Assembly (NCBI GenBank): GCA_003157015.1
Contig: PMIJ01000129.1
Coordinates: forward strand, 1 to 53,963
DNA: 53,963 bases
Reading direction: 5' to 3'
From: Bacteroidales bacterium
GTDB taxonomy: Bacteria > Bacteroidota > Bacteroidia > Bacteroidales > VadinHA17
The position numbers and the translations under genes were made by a program. Of the stretch, positions 9,169 to 16,974 are shown piece after piece. Position 1 is the stretch's first letter. The number at the start of each line of letters is the position of its first letter. Under the pieces are notes generated by a model. The model was not told where the DNA came from, did not search any database, and was given only the letters and a program-made list of their open reading frames with translations.

Positions 9169-9537
9169 TTATTTTGCCGGTTTACTCTGGCTACTTGTCG
9201 GAGTAGTCGTAGATGCCGGTGGAACAGCTGTCGGAAGAGTTGGAATTGCATTCGGATCAACTGTATTCTTTATCTGCTCTTCAATTCTGGAACGGCCTGA
9301 AACTGAGCCTCGAGGTATGGAAGCGGTTGCAACCACACAAAGGATAAGTATTGCTGCGGCAAGTGTCCATGTAGACTTTTCAAGGAAATCTGCTGTCTTC
9401 CTGATACCCATTGACTGACCCGCTGATGTAAAATTAGCAGCAAGCCCTCCCCCCTTCGAGTTCTGAACCAATACGATTAATATCTGTAAAATGCATGCAA
9501 TTATAACTAATACTGAAACAAAAATATAAATTCCCAT
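9169..9537 (-). CDS. secG: preprotein translocase subunit SecG
   Basis: A 122-residue small membrane subunit of the SecYEG channel, helping SecA-driven export. It has two membrane segments (about residues 2-24 and 57-76) separated by the conserved cytoplasmic loop VLVQNSKGGGLAANF, as usual for SecG. The tail after residue 90 is rich in Pro, Thr and Ser and is probably disordered. Four bases separate it from the TPR gene upstream. Transcription ends at the strong hairpin at 9113-9145. Confidence 0.95.
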   Translation of the reverse strand: MGIYIFVSVLVIIACILQILIVLVQNSKGGGLAANFTSAGQSMGIRKTADFLEKSTWTLAAAILILCVVATASIPRGSVSGRSRIEEQIKNTVDPNAIPTLPTAVPPASTTTPTSSQSKPAK

Positions 9538-9541
9538 CTGT

Positions 9542-10471
9542 TCACTTTTTTATATATTCTTTAACTTTTTCAATTTGAGACGCAAAGTAACTGCTTTTTT
9601 CCGGAAATTTCAAACTTAATTTTTCATAAATATCTATTGCCTTTGAGTAATAGCCCTGACTTACATAAATTTTTGCAAGTGTTTCGGTAACCAAACCGGC
9701 TGATTCTTCCACGAAAGGCTTGAAGATATCTTCAGTGGAAACGTTTGTTTTATCCTTATTCGGCTCAATCCTGGGATTGGCAATTATAAACTTGTCTATG
9801 AGCTCTGACTGAAACAGCTTATTCGAATTTTTTCCGGTTTTATCAGATTCGTCAGAAAATGTATTTTTGCTGTCCAATAATTTTGCATCATCATCTAGGT
9901 CAAGCTCCAGAAGATCAGAACGATCCGGCAGTAAGAAACCTGGATCCATAAAGAATACCTTGTCATCGGAGGGCGAAGTTTCTTCGTCGAGAAGGAATAC
10001 AACCCCGGCCGGCTCTGTACCATCCGATTCAGTAGCAATCAACACTGAATGAGCCGAATTCCGGTTGAAAGATTCCGGTTTTTCAGTGTCTTCTGTTTCA
10101 TCATAGTTTTTTTCAATTTCATTTATCATAGACTCACTGTTTCTTGCCGATTCAATAACAGTTTGCTGAGTATCTGAAGTAATTTCTTTTATGGAATTAT
10201 TTTGTTCCTTTAATCCGGCCTTTTGTTTTTCAGAAGAATCCCGGCTATTGAGAAGCCAGTACAGCACTTCCCGGTCACCAACGTGAATTGCAGAGGTCCT
10301 GAGCTGATTTTCGAACTTAACATCCTCATTTGTGTACATTCCCTTCAACAGCAATAAATGCGCGCTCTGAAAATAGGGGAAAACTTCTATCAATTCATTA
10401 ACCTCCCGGATCATCTGACGATCAACCACGACAGTATTTCCAATCATGTTCAGGAAGTCATTTCGGTTCAT
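9542..10471 (-). CDS. TPR-containing protein of the lptE-secG cluster
   Basis: A 309-residue protein without signal peptide or membrane segment. Residues 1-75 form a helical block (ELIEVFPYFQSAHLLLLKG) conserved at this position in many Bacteroidota. The middle, about 85-230, is acidic and low in hydrophobics and probably disordered. The end contains one or two TPR-like helices (LAKIYVSQGYYSKAIDIYEK, then LSLKFPEKSSYFASQIEKV). It lies five bases after lptE and four before secG, so it is co-transcribed with envelope export genes. A scaffold role is plausible but unproven. Confidence 0.8.
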   Translation of the reverse strand: MNRNDFLNMIGNTVVVDRQMIREVNELIEVFPYFQSAHLLLLKGMYTNEDVKFENQLRTSAIHVGDREVLYWLLNSRDSSEKQKAGLKEQNNSIKEITSDTQQTVIESARNSESMINEIEKNYDETEDTEKPESFNRNSAHSVLIATESDGTEPAGVVFLLDEETSPSDDKVFFMDPGFLLPDRSDLLELDLDDDAKLLDSKNTFSDESDKTGKNSNKLFQSELIDKFIIANPRIEPNKDKTNVSTEDIFKPFVEESAGLVTETLAKIYVSQGYYSKAIDIYEKLSLKFPEKSSYFASQIEKVKEYIKK

Positions 10472-10476
10472 ACCCG

Positions 10477-11019
10477 TTACCAGTTTACAAAAGCCTGATT
10501 GAAAATATCCTCAACAATCATATCAATGATTTTGCTTGAAAGATCTGCCTCAACAGCGCTCAGGTCCAGATTACTGTTATAATCTTCGTACCTTGAAAAT
10601 GTCTGATCGAAACTCAGGGTCGGATCAATAGCATTCGTGAATTTAACTTGTACCGAGATAGTAAATCGGTTTGTTGCTGCCTGGGCATCAGCACCAACTG
10701 TAAGGGGTTTGGTATTGTAATCTTTTATTTCTCCTACAAAATCCATATCACCCACCGAGGTGGTATATTTCAGGCTAGTCTGAGCTTTGCATTTATCGAT
10801 AAGGGCATCGGTTAAATTCTGACTAAGGCCTGGTTGAACAATAGGCGCCCTATTCTGAAAATATTGTATACTGAATGTTTTTGCCAAAGGAGATATGCTG
10901 GCTCCTGAAAATGAATATGTTACTTTACATCCATACAGCAATGCCATTAATACGATCAGAATAACAACTGAACGTCTGCCAGCAGAAAGCCTACCTATGT
11001 TTTTACGATTCAATTCCAT
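10477..11019 (-). CDS. lptE: LPS-assembly lipoprotein LptE
   Basis: A 180-residue outer-membrane lipoprotein that should plug and assist the LptD channel in delivering LPS to the cell surface. It has a signal peptide with lipobox LLYGC, then the family start KVTYSFSGASISPLAKTFSI, which is highly characteristic of Bacteroidota LptE, and a conserved YFQNRAPIVQPGLSQNLTDAL. I place the start at the ATG at 11019, which has an aagga ribosome-binding site and puts the signal peptide at the N-terminus; it overlaps the activator gene by 17 bases. A longer frame to 11103 is open but would bury the signal peptide. Lipid A genes later in the window belong to the same pathway. Confidence 0.92.
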   Translation of the reverse strand: MELNRKNIGRLSAGRRSVVILIVLMALLYGCKVTYSFSGASISPLAKTFSIQYFQNRAPIVQPGLSQNLTDALIDKCKAQTSLKYTTSVGDMDFVGEIKDYNTKPLTVGADAQAATNRFTISVQVKFTNAIDPTLSFDQTFSRYEDYNSNLDLSAVEADLSSKIIDMIVEDIFNQAFVNW

Positions 11020-12247
11020 ATTCCTTAATCTTTCTGTAAAGAGTTCTCTCTGAGATACCAAGCTCCCCGGCGGCCATCTTTCTTTTTCCGTTGTACTTTT
11101 CAAGTGCCTTTTTTATCATTTCCACTTCCTTGTCAGCAAGTGAGAGCGATTCCTCAATAATTTCTTCGGTATCCTGAATATTGTTTATGCTCTTATGTGA
11201 AGAGAAATCAATAGGTGGAGATTCGGGTTCATTGTGAGGGTTGGTCTCTTCCTTTGCCTCCCTGAAAAGATTCTTGATGGTCCTGGAGTTGGTCTCATGG
11301 AAAACACCATCAATATCTCCGTGTCTGATAAGATCAAAAACAAGCTTTTTAAGATCATTCATATCACTTTTCATTTCGAAAAGTATCTTGTACAGGATCT
11401 CTCTCTCAGAAGAAAAAGACTTGTCTTCATCTTTCCTTATAACAGCCGGGAGCTTAACTCCGCCATAGTCAGGAAGATAATTTCGAAGATTGATTGCAAC
11501 AATTTCTCTCTCATTCTCTATAATTGAGATCTGTTCGGTTATATTCTTAAGCTGCCTGACATTGCCTGGCCACGAATAATTCAGGAGAGTATTTTTTGCT
11601 TCGGAATCGAGCCTGATGGCTGGCATCCTGTATTTTTCAGCAAAATCAACGGCAAACTTTCTGAAAAGCAGAAAAATATCCTCTCCTCTGTCCCTTAAAG
11701 CCGGCACCTTTATCGGGACCGTATTAAGCCGGTAAAAAAGATCCTCCCTGAACTTGCCGTTGTCAATGGCTCTCGGCACTTCAACATTGCTTGCAGCAAT
11801 AACCCTGACGTTCGTCTTCTGAACCTTGGATGACCCTACGCGAATAAATTCACCTGTTTCAAGCACCCTGAGGAGCCGAACCTGTGTTGACAATGGCAAC
11901 TCTGCCACTTCATCCAGAAAAATGGTACCCCCGTCAGCAACTTCAAAATATCCCTTCCTGCTGTCTGATGCGCCGGTAAAAGACCCCTTTTCGTGTCCAA
12001 AGAGTTCAGAATCAATTGTACCTTCAGGAATTGCCCCGCAGTTCACCGCAATATATTGTCCATGTTTTCTTGTACTGTAACTATGAATTACCTGCGGAAA
12101 GATCTCTTTCCCGGTTCCGCTTTCGCCTGTTATAAGTACTGAAAGATCTGTCGGGGCAACCTGAACGGCTATATCAATAGCCCTGTTCAGACCCTCAAAG
12201 TTGCCTATTATTCCAAATCTTTGTTTAATATTTTGCAGATCTTTCAT
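11003..12247 (-). CDS. sigma-54-dependent transcriptional activator lacking a receiver domain
   Basis: A 414-residue AAA+ enhancer-binding protein that would open sigma-54 promoters. The ATPase begins almost at the N-terminus: Walker A GESGTGKE (about residues 41-48), the sigma-54 contact loop as GSFTGA (GAFTGA variant), Walker B GGTIFLDEVAEL, and the arginine-finger region FREDLFYRLN. A linker of about 100 residues follows, then a Fis-type helix-turn-helix (KRKMAAGELGISERTLYRKIKE). There is no receiver, GAF or PAS sensor, so activity is not controlled by phosphorylation in cis. I chose ATG 12247 over the upstream TTG (12262); it has an agagga site and the expected FGIIGN start. It is first in the lptE-secG unit and divergent from kdsB. 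The gene order is conserved in the phylum. Confidence 0.92.
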   Translation of the reverse strand: MKDLQNIKQRFGIIGNFEGLNRAIDIAVQVAPTDLSVLITGESGTGKEIFPQVIHSYSTRKHGQYIAVNCGAIPEGTIDSELFGHEKGSFTGASDSRKGYFEVADGGTIFLDEVAELPLSTQVRLLRVLETGEFIRVGSSKVQKTNVRVIAASNVEVPRAIDNGKFREDLFYRLNTVPIKVPALRDRGEDIFLLFRKFAVDFAEKYRMPAIRLDSEAKNTLLNYSWPGNVRQLKNITEQISIIENEREIVAINLRNYLPDYGGVKLPAVIRKDEDKSFSSEREILYKILFEMKSDMNDLKKLVFDLIRHGDIDGVFHETNSRTIKNLFREAKEETNPHNEPESPPIDFSSHKSINNIQDTEEIIEESLSLADKEVEMIKKALEKYNGKRKMAAGELGISERTLYRKIKEYGIES

Positions 12248-12267
12248 ATCCTCTTTTAACAATGCTG

Positions 12268-12275
12268 CGAATTTA
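12268..12275 (-). promoter_or_regulatory. -7-like box for the sigma-54 activator unit
   Basis: TAAATTCG on the minus strand is one base off TAnnTTTG and would give a leader of about 17 bases to ATG 12247. The same octamer occurs on the plus strand at 12311-12318 for the divergent kdsB. Confidence 0.35.
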
Positions 12276-12310
12276 AGGTTTTTTTAAAACATTGGGAAAT
12301 TCATTTTTTG

Positions 12311-12318
12311 TAAATTCG
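12311..12318 (+). promoter_or_regulatory. -7-like box for kdsB
   Basis: TAAATTCG, one base off TAnnTTTG, ends five bases before the kdsB ATG. If this is the promoter, the kdsB transcript is leaderless or nearly so. TTGG at 12293-12296 is a weak upstream box. Confidence 0.35.
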
Positions 12319-12322
12319 CAAG

Positions 12323-13108
12323 ATGAATAAAGATCAGCTTTTTCAGTTTGCCGGAATAATACCTGCCCGATATGCATCTTCCAGATTTCCCGGGAAACCC
12401 CTGGTACTTATTGGAAATAAGACAATGATTCAAAGAGTTTATGACCAGGCCAGCAAGATAATCGATGAGGTTTGGGTAGCGACTGATGACAAAAGAATAT
12501 TTGATGCAGTCACACATTTTGGAGGAAAAGCGATAATGACTTCTGCCGATCACCTGAGCGGAACAGATCGCTGTGCAGAAGCAATAAAGAAGATTAATGA
12601 AGAAACGGATAAAAAATTAGATATAGTGGTGAACATCCAGGGCGATGAACCATTCATTAAACCCGAACAAATTGCCCTTCTGATGAAATGCTTTGATGAT
12701 GAGACTGTTGAGCTGGCTACTCTTATCAGAAAAGTTGAACCCGGAGAGGATGTATTTAACCCTAACCAGCCTAAAGTAATATTAGATTCAAAAGGAAATG
12801 CTATTTATTTCAGCCGTGCTGCTATACCATATATCAGGGACACTGAAAGAAGTGATTGGTCAAAGAAACATGTTTTCTATAAACATATCGGACTCTATGC
12901 TTATAAAAGTGAAACACTCAAAAATATAACTTCATTAACGCGAAGCCCTCTTGAAATTTCTGAATCACTTGAACAGAACCGGTGGATTGAAAATGGTTAC
13001 CGGATCAGAACAGCGATCACATCATGGGAAAGTATTAGTATTGATACGCCGGATGATCTTGAGAGAGCAAAACTACTTTTAAAGCATTTTTTTAAAAAAT
13101 ATTACTAA
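12323..13108 (+). CDS. kdsB: 3-deoxy-manno-octulosonate cytidylyltransferase
   Basis: A 261-residue cytoplasmic enzyme that activates Kdo with CTP to give CMP-Kdo for the LPS inner core. The N-terminal nucleotide-binding motif IIPARYASSRFPGKPL, the MIQRVYDQA helix, the substrate loop TSADHLSGTDRCAEA, the metal-site INGDEP equivalent (VNIQGDEPFI) and the C-terminal IDTPDDLERA are all present. The length is standard. It is divergent from the sigma-54 activator over a 75-base gap. Together with the lpx genes it makes LPS synthesis a clear theme of the window. Confidence 0.97.
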   Translation: MNKDQLFQFAGIIPARYASSRFPGKPLVLIGNKTMIQRVYDQASKIIDEVWVATDDKRIFDAVTHFGGKAIMTSADHLSGTDRCAEAIKKINEETDKKLDIVVNIQGDEPFIKPEQIALLMKCFDDETVELATLIRKVEPGEDVFNPNQPKVILDSKGNAIYFSRAAIPYIRDTERSDWSKKHVFYKHIGLYAYKSETLKNITSLTRSPLEISESLEQNRWIENGYRIRTAITSWESISIDTPDDLERAKLLLKHFFKKYY

Positions 13109-13113
13109 CTTTA
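13106..13113 (+). promoter_or_regulatory. candidate -7 box for the sorting-domain gene
   Basis: TAACTTTA overlaps the kdsB stop codon and differs from TAnnTTTG only in the last base. It lies 36 bases before the ATG at 13150. Confidence 0.3.
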
Positions 13114-13149
13114 GCACAATATTTGATAGAGGTAATCAAAATATGATCT

Positions 13150-13521
13150 ATGAAGAGAAGTCTACTCCTTATCTTCTTATTAATTTTCACATTAGTCCTT
13201 TCTGGTCAGAAGGATTCTATTAATGCCATTGGAGCTATGGCTCAGAAAGAATATTCAAGGGAAGCAAACAATGTCAGTATAAGTATTTATCCGGTCCCTG
13301 TCAGAGATAACAGTTTTACTATTAAGACCGACAGGGATATCTCATTCGTGAAGATTACAAATATAATAGGCCAGGATGTTCTCAGGCTCCAGTATAATGA
13401 ACCACAGCAATTTATAAAGGTCTTTCTCGAAAATCCCAAAAGAGGAATGTACCTTGTTACAATTATTTTCAGCGACGGATTCAAAGTAGTAAAAAAAATA
13501 ATGGTTGAACAATCCGAATAA
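13150..13521 (+). CDS. secreted protein consisting only of a signal peptide and a type IX-like sorting domain
   Basis: A 123-residue protein with a signal peptide (residues 1-19, ending LVLSGQ). A 20-residue linker is followed by a T9SS type A sorting domain from about residue 40: ISIYPVPVRDNSFTIKTD, then VKITNIIGQDVL, then GMYLVTIIFSDGFKVVKKIMV. In known T9SS cargo this domain sits at the end of a large passenger and directs it through the outer membrane. Here there is no passenger. The gene may be the relic of a larger cargo, a small secreted protein in its own right, or a decoy or regulator of the secretion machine. The frame is intact with a normal start and stop. Confidence 0.8.
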   Translation: MKRSLLLIFLLIFTLVLSGQKDSINAIGAMAQKEYSREANNVSISIYPVPVRDNSFTIKTDRDISFVKITNIIGQDVLRLQYNEPQQFIKVFLENPKRGMYLVTIIFSDGFKVVKKIMVEQSE

Positions 13522-13691
13522 AACAAAATTTACTATTTTCGCTGTCAGTTGGAAATTCTAGGGGATTTTTTCCGCAATATTTAAAAATAATCTGAGTTCC
13601 TTATTCAAAATTGAATAAACAATCCGCTTTTATGATTGTTTAAGCTGTTAATGGTGTTGATGAATTGTGTAATCTAATAACTTTTTTATCA

Positions 13692-14594
13692 ATGGAAGAC
13701 GGGGTAAATGTATTTTCGATAAAAGATCTCGAAAATTTCTCGGGTATTAAAGCTCACACTATAAGGATTTGGGAGAAGAGGTACAAAATACTTGAACCCG
13801 ACAGAACCGATTCGAATATAAGAACTTACAGCGAAACAGAGCTTAAAAAGATTCTTAATGTAGCCTATCTAAACAGGAATGGATTGAAAATATCCAAAAT
13901 TGCCAGGCTTGATGATGACGAGCTTACCCAGCATGTAATGACAGTCAGCAGCAAACACGATGACCTGGATCAGAATTTTCAACCAGGCAAAATTCTGATG
14001 TCAGCCATAAGATTTAATGAGGCATTATTCAAAGAAGCGTTGTCCCCGTTCATTAAACATCAGGGTATTGAACATGCCTATTCAAATTATCTTTACCCCT
14101 TACTGGAAAAAGCCCGAATTCTATGGCAGACAGGAAGTCTTTCAAGGGCCCAGGAACAATTCGTAAGAAACACTATCAAACAGATTATCATTATTGAAGA
14201 TACATTACTCAAACCGATAAGCGGAAAATCAAGGCCTGCTGTAGCAATGATCAATACATCTGATAATCTTACAGATAACAATTTCCTGTTTTATAAATAT
14301 GCTCTTAAGAAACGCGGTTTTGATGTGATCTTTACAGGAGGTATTCTTCCGGCATCTGAGGTAATAGAGATCCATAAAATCAAGCCTTTTGAATACCTTG
14401 TGGTGAATTCAAGCGCTTTTGATTTTGCTGAAAAGAAAATAGGCTACTTCAGCAGCATTGGAAAGTCACTCATGATAAAAAAGATAATTCTTACCGACTC
14501 CCCGGAAGAATTTGTCACGAAAAAATCTTATGATAAGTTGGTTATAACCAGAGATCCAATCGCTTTTATTAAAGCAATAGAATCTATTCACTAG
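13692..14594 (+). CDS. MerR-family regulator with degenerate cobalamin-binding domain (CarH/LitR-like)
   Basis: A 300-residue transcription factor. Residues 1-70 form a MerR winged helix (FSIKDLENFSGIKAHTIRIWEKRY). The next about 100 residues match the four-helix cap domain, and the end matches the Rossmann-like B12 fold (GFDVIFTGGILPASEVIE). In light-sensing CarH, the cap has W-x9-EH and the B12 fold has DxHxxG supplying the lower His ligand. Here the cap reads LWQTGSLSRAQEQF (EQ in place of EH) and the fold reads SDNLTDNNFLF, without the His. Cobalamin binding is therefore doubtful. I use ATG 13692; a TTG at 13665 is in frame. In related bacteria such regulators control carotenoid or stress genes. 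Confidence 0.85.
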   Translation: MEDGVNVFSIKDLENFSGIKAHTIRIWEKRYKILEPDRTDSNIRTYSETELKKILNVAYLNRNGLKISKIARLDDDELTQHVMTVSSKHDDLDQNFQPGKILMSAIRFNEALFKEALSPFIKHQGIEHAYSNYLYPLLEKARILWQTGSLSRAQEQFVRNTIKQIIIIEDTLLKPISGKSRPAVAMINTSDNLTDNNFLFYKYALKKRGFDVIFTGGILPASEVIEIHKIKPFEYLVVNSSAFDFAEKKIGYFSSIGKSLMIKKIILTDSPEEFVTKKSYDKLVITRDPIAFIKAIESIH

Positions 14595-14653
14595 CATGTT
14601 CATTTCGGGAAAGAAAAAGAGAAAATTATTTCAAATCTCTGATATTTAATTCA

Positions 14654-15640
14654 TTATAGCTTTCTCATTTTGAGAAAGTAATCCTCTTCGATAGAAAGAT
14701 CGATAGTTGGAATTTTGAGTTTTATTTCTGAAATCTGTTTCAGCATATTCTCTGCAAAATTCTTTTTCTTAATATCAGAGTCATTGTTAAAACGATGGCT
14801 GAAGGCCTTGGTTATTTTAACAACCTCTTTCCACCTGTTAATTGTGATGTTTTCCAAATAGCATTCTGAAAATGCTTCCCAAATATAATTGACAGCTGAA
14901 ATTGACGGATGCAACATATCCTCGCTATAGAATCTGTAATCGCGCAAATCATCCATAACAAGTTCATATGCAGGAAAGTACTTCGAATAAGTCTTATGTT
15001 TAAGCAATTCTTCCAATGCTACAAAAAGAACCGACTTACTGACCTGGTTTCCATGTGCTCCATCCTTCCAGTGCCTTACCGGACTAATTGTAAATACAAT
15101 CTGCATCCGGGGAAAGAGCAGATGCAACTTATCAATCTGCTCTGTCCATAATGTTACAATTTCATCTACCGTAAGCATTTTAGTTTCGAACTGCTCAGAG
15201 GGTATTTTATGACAATTAGAAACAACCAGATTTGACTTCTTCAACTTATAAACCCGTGAAGTGCCAAATGTTACAAACAGGAACCTTGCGGTATTTAAAA
15301 ATTCAAGTGCTTTCTGTGATCTTTTATTTATCCTTTCGAGTACATTTAAAGCATCTTCCGATGAAAAATCAGTAGAGTGATTGAAACTAACCCATGTACC
15401 ATCATAAAAATGGAGATCCTCCAGCGTAAACTTCTTTTCAGTAGTTATAGTATCCAGGGTATTGCAGACCGACACTGGATTGAAAACGGCTCCAGAAGGG
15501 TTGATCATAACCGGCATGCGGCCCTCCGCCATTTGAGCACCCATGGAGGAAGCGAAACATGAGCCAATAAACATAACCGGGTCATTATAAGTGATTTTAT
15601 CCCGAGAGGGTTCTATTCGAAATGTGGTTCTAAGTTCCAT
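14654..15640 (-). CDS. GSCFA-domain protein
   Basis: A 328-residue protein of the GSCFA family, an SGNH-hydrolase-like group frequent in Bacteroidota. The name-giving motif appears as FIGSCFASSMG at residues 25-35, followed by the conserved GAVFNPVSVC. Further family blocks are LFVTFGTSRVYKL and FTISPVRHWKDGAHGNQ (expected active-site region), and near the end DMLHPSISAVNYIWEAF. There is no signal peptide. The substrate of the family is not established; an esterase or acyl-transfer role on glycans is a guess from the fold. It stands alone, convergent with the MerR gene. Confidence 0.9.
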   Translation of the reverse strand: MELRTTFRIEPSRDKITYNDPVMFIGSCFASSMGAQMAEGRMPVMINPSGAVFNPVSVCNTLDTITTEKKFTLEDLHFYDGTWVSFNHSTDFSSEDALNVLERINKRSQKALEFLNTARFLFVTFGTSRVYKLKKSNLVVSNCHKIPSEQFETKMLTVDEIVTLWTEQIDKLHLLFPRMQIVFTISPVRHWKDGAHGNQVSKSVLFVALEELLKHKTYSKYFPAYELVMDDLRDYRFYSEDMLHPSISAVNYIWEAFSECYLENITINRWKEVVKITKAFSHRFNNDSDIKKKNFAENMLKQISEIKLKIPTIDLSIEEDYFLKMRKL

Positions 15641-15773
15641 ATGCTAATTTCGGATTTGACTTCGTCGAGCTCGCCTTTGGCTCGGTTCGGATTATCGATT
15701 TCGGATTGTTGATCTTGGATCGAATTTTATACTCGACTCCAAATCCGCAATTCAAAATCCGCAATCCGCAATA
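15641..15773. repeat. tcggatt/aatccg intergenic repeat
   Basis: Non-coding spacer in which tcggatt recurs at 15652, 15689 and 15702 and its complement aatccg recurs three times at 15743-15770. The arms can pair into a long imperfect stem. It has the look of a spreading intergenic repeat. Confidence 0.5.
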
Positions 15774-16586
15774 TTATTTTTTAATCCAGTTCAAAATATA
15801 CTTAAATACCTCATCTTTGAACGGTTCATTATGCAATTCATGATAACCTCCATCCCAAATTTTCAGCTCTGCCATGTTTGTTTTTCCGGCAAACTCGCGG
15901 CTGCCTTCAGGTGAAGTAAGCTGGTCATCGCTTCCGTGGAGTAATAGAACCGGAATTTTCAATTCGGAAGCATGAGCGAAAGAATACTTTGCAGCCATGA
16001 GAGCATCTGCAAACAATCTGACTGAAATCTTATCGTGAACAAGAGGATCAGCTTTATATCTTTCAACAACAGCCTTATCTTGTGAGATTTGATAAGCATC
16101 AAGGCCCGATGGTTGTATTAAGCCTGGCAACAGGTTTTTCATTAATGAAACCAGAACGAGTTTAATTTTTGGCGGTTCAAAAGCGAGCCTCAAAAATGGT
16201 GATGTGACAATTGCGCCTTTTACTTTCGCGGATTTATGCAACAGATAATAGAGGACAATACCTCCACCCAGACTATGTCCATAGAGATAAACCGGGCACC
16301 CCGGGAAATTCTGATTGCAGCTTTTTATCATTATATCTATCATTTCCTCAAGGAGAACGTAACTTTTAATATCACCTCTTTTGCCATCTGAGTGACCATG
16401 CCCCGGCAGATCAACACCGGCAAAACCTATCCCTTCCGTGTTAAATAAGCCGGCCCAGTAATCATAGCGATGAATATGCTCACCAATACCATGCACAAAA
16501 ACGATTATTGCTTTAAGGTTTTGGCCGGGACTCTGAATCATTCCTCTTAAAACCTGTCCGTTATTAAGCTTAATATTGAAATCCAT
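15774..16586 (-). CDS. alpha/beta hydrolase, monoacylglycerol lipase/lysophospholipase-like
   Basis: A 270-residue cytoplasmic hydrolase of the Hydrolase_4 group, which cleaves monoacylglycerols or lysophospholipids. The oxyanion motif is VHGIGEH (residues 31-37) and the strand motif is GVDLPGHGHSDGKRG. The nucleophile elbow is GHSLGG with Ser105, the acid is Asp221 in HGSDDQLT and the base is His249 in DGGYHELHNEP. The triad is complete and the spacing matches bacterial monoacylglycerol lipases. No signal peptide is seen. It is a single gene, and substrate preference cannot be told from sequence. Confidence 0.9.
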   Translation of the reverse strand: MDFNIKLNNGQVLRGMIQSPGQNLKAIIVFVHGIGEHIHRYDYWAGLFNTEGIGFAGVDLPGHGHSDGKRGDIKSYVLLEEMIDIMIKSCNQNFPGCPVYLYGHSLGGGIVLYYLLHKSAKVKGAIVTSPFLRLAFEPPKIKLVLVSLMKNLLPGLIQPSGLDAYQISQDKAVVERYKADPLVHDKISVRLFADALMAAKYSFAHASELKIPVLLLHGSDDQLTSPEGSREFAGKTNMAELKIWDGGYHELHNEPFKDEVFKYILNWIKK

Positions 16587-16917
16587 AACATTTTTCTTTA
16601 AAAATACGAAAGTTGGTTAAATATTATAGAAATACATGAGGTACTATTTTAATTTATCCTTAATCGAACCTTAATCAATTCTTAATCCATCCTCAAATGG
16701 TATGATTTATATTTGTACAGTATTCGTTCTTTCCAAATAACGGCAAATTTTAAGAAGAAATTAAATTGGATTGAAAATAGACAAAACTTAAAACTTCAAT
16801 TTATACAATATTTAGACAGCAATAATAAATTCGACAATATTTAACTGAATATCATAATTATACAAATGAAGACTATTTATAAACTGAACAATATTTAACG
16901 ATTTTAAGATATTAAGA
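16587..16917. other. AT-rich gene-free region with three ACAATATTTA copies
   Basis: No open frame is credible here. The first part has several ttaatc repeats (16660-16695). The decamer acaatattta is repeated exactly at 16805-16814, 16834-16843 and 16888-16897, that is 29 and 54 bases apart, upstream of the promoter at 16918-16949. This arrangement could be a set of regulator sites for the sigma factor gene, but AT-richness makes chance matches easier. Confidence 0.45.
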
Positions 16918-16949
16918 TTTGCATATCTTTATTTATCCTTATAAATTTG
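16918..16949 (+). promoter_or_regulatory. consensus Bacteroidota promoter of the stand-alone ECF sigma gene
   Basis: TTTG (16918-16921), a 20-base spacer and TAAATTTG (16942-16949) match the -33/-7 consensus exactly. Transcription should start near 16953, giving a leader of about 22 bases. Confidence 0.75.
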
Positions 16950-16974
16950 TTTCAACAATAAAAACCTTAGAGTT

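Noticed and set aside
9146..9418. 90-codon plus-strand frame over secG
   Set aside because: Antisense to secG, whose membrane segments and loop are convincing.
10477..11103. Longer lptE start at 11103
   Set aside because: Would place 28 residues before the signal peptide and overlap the activator gene by 101 bases; ATG 11019 has an aagga site.
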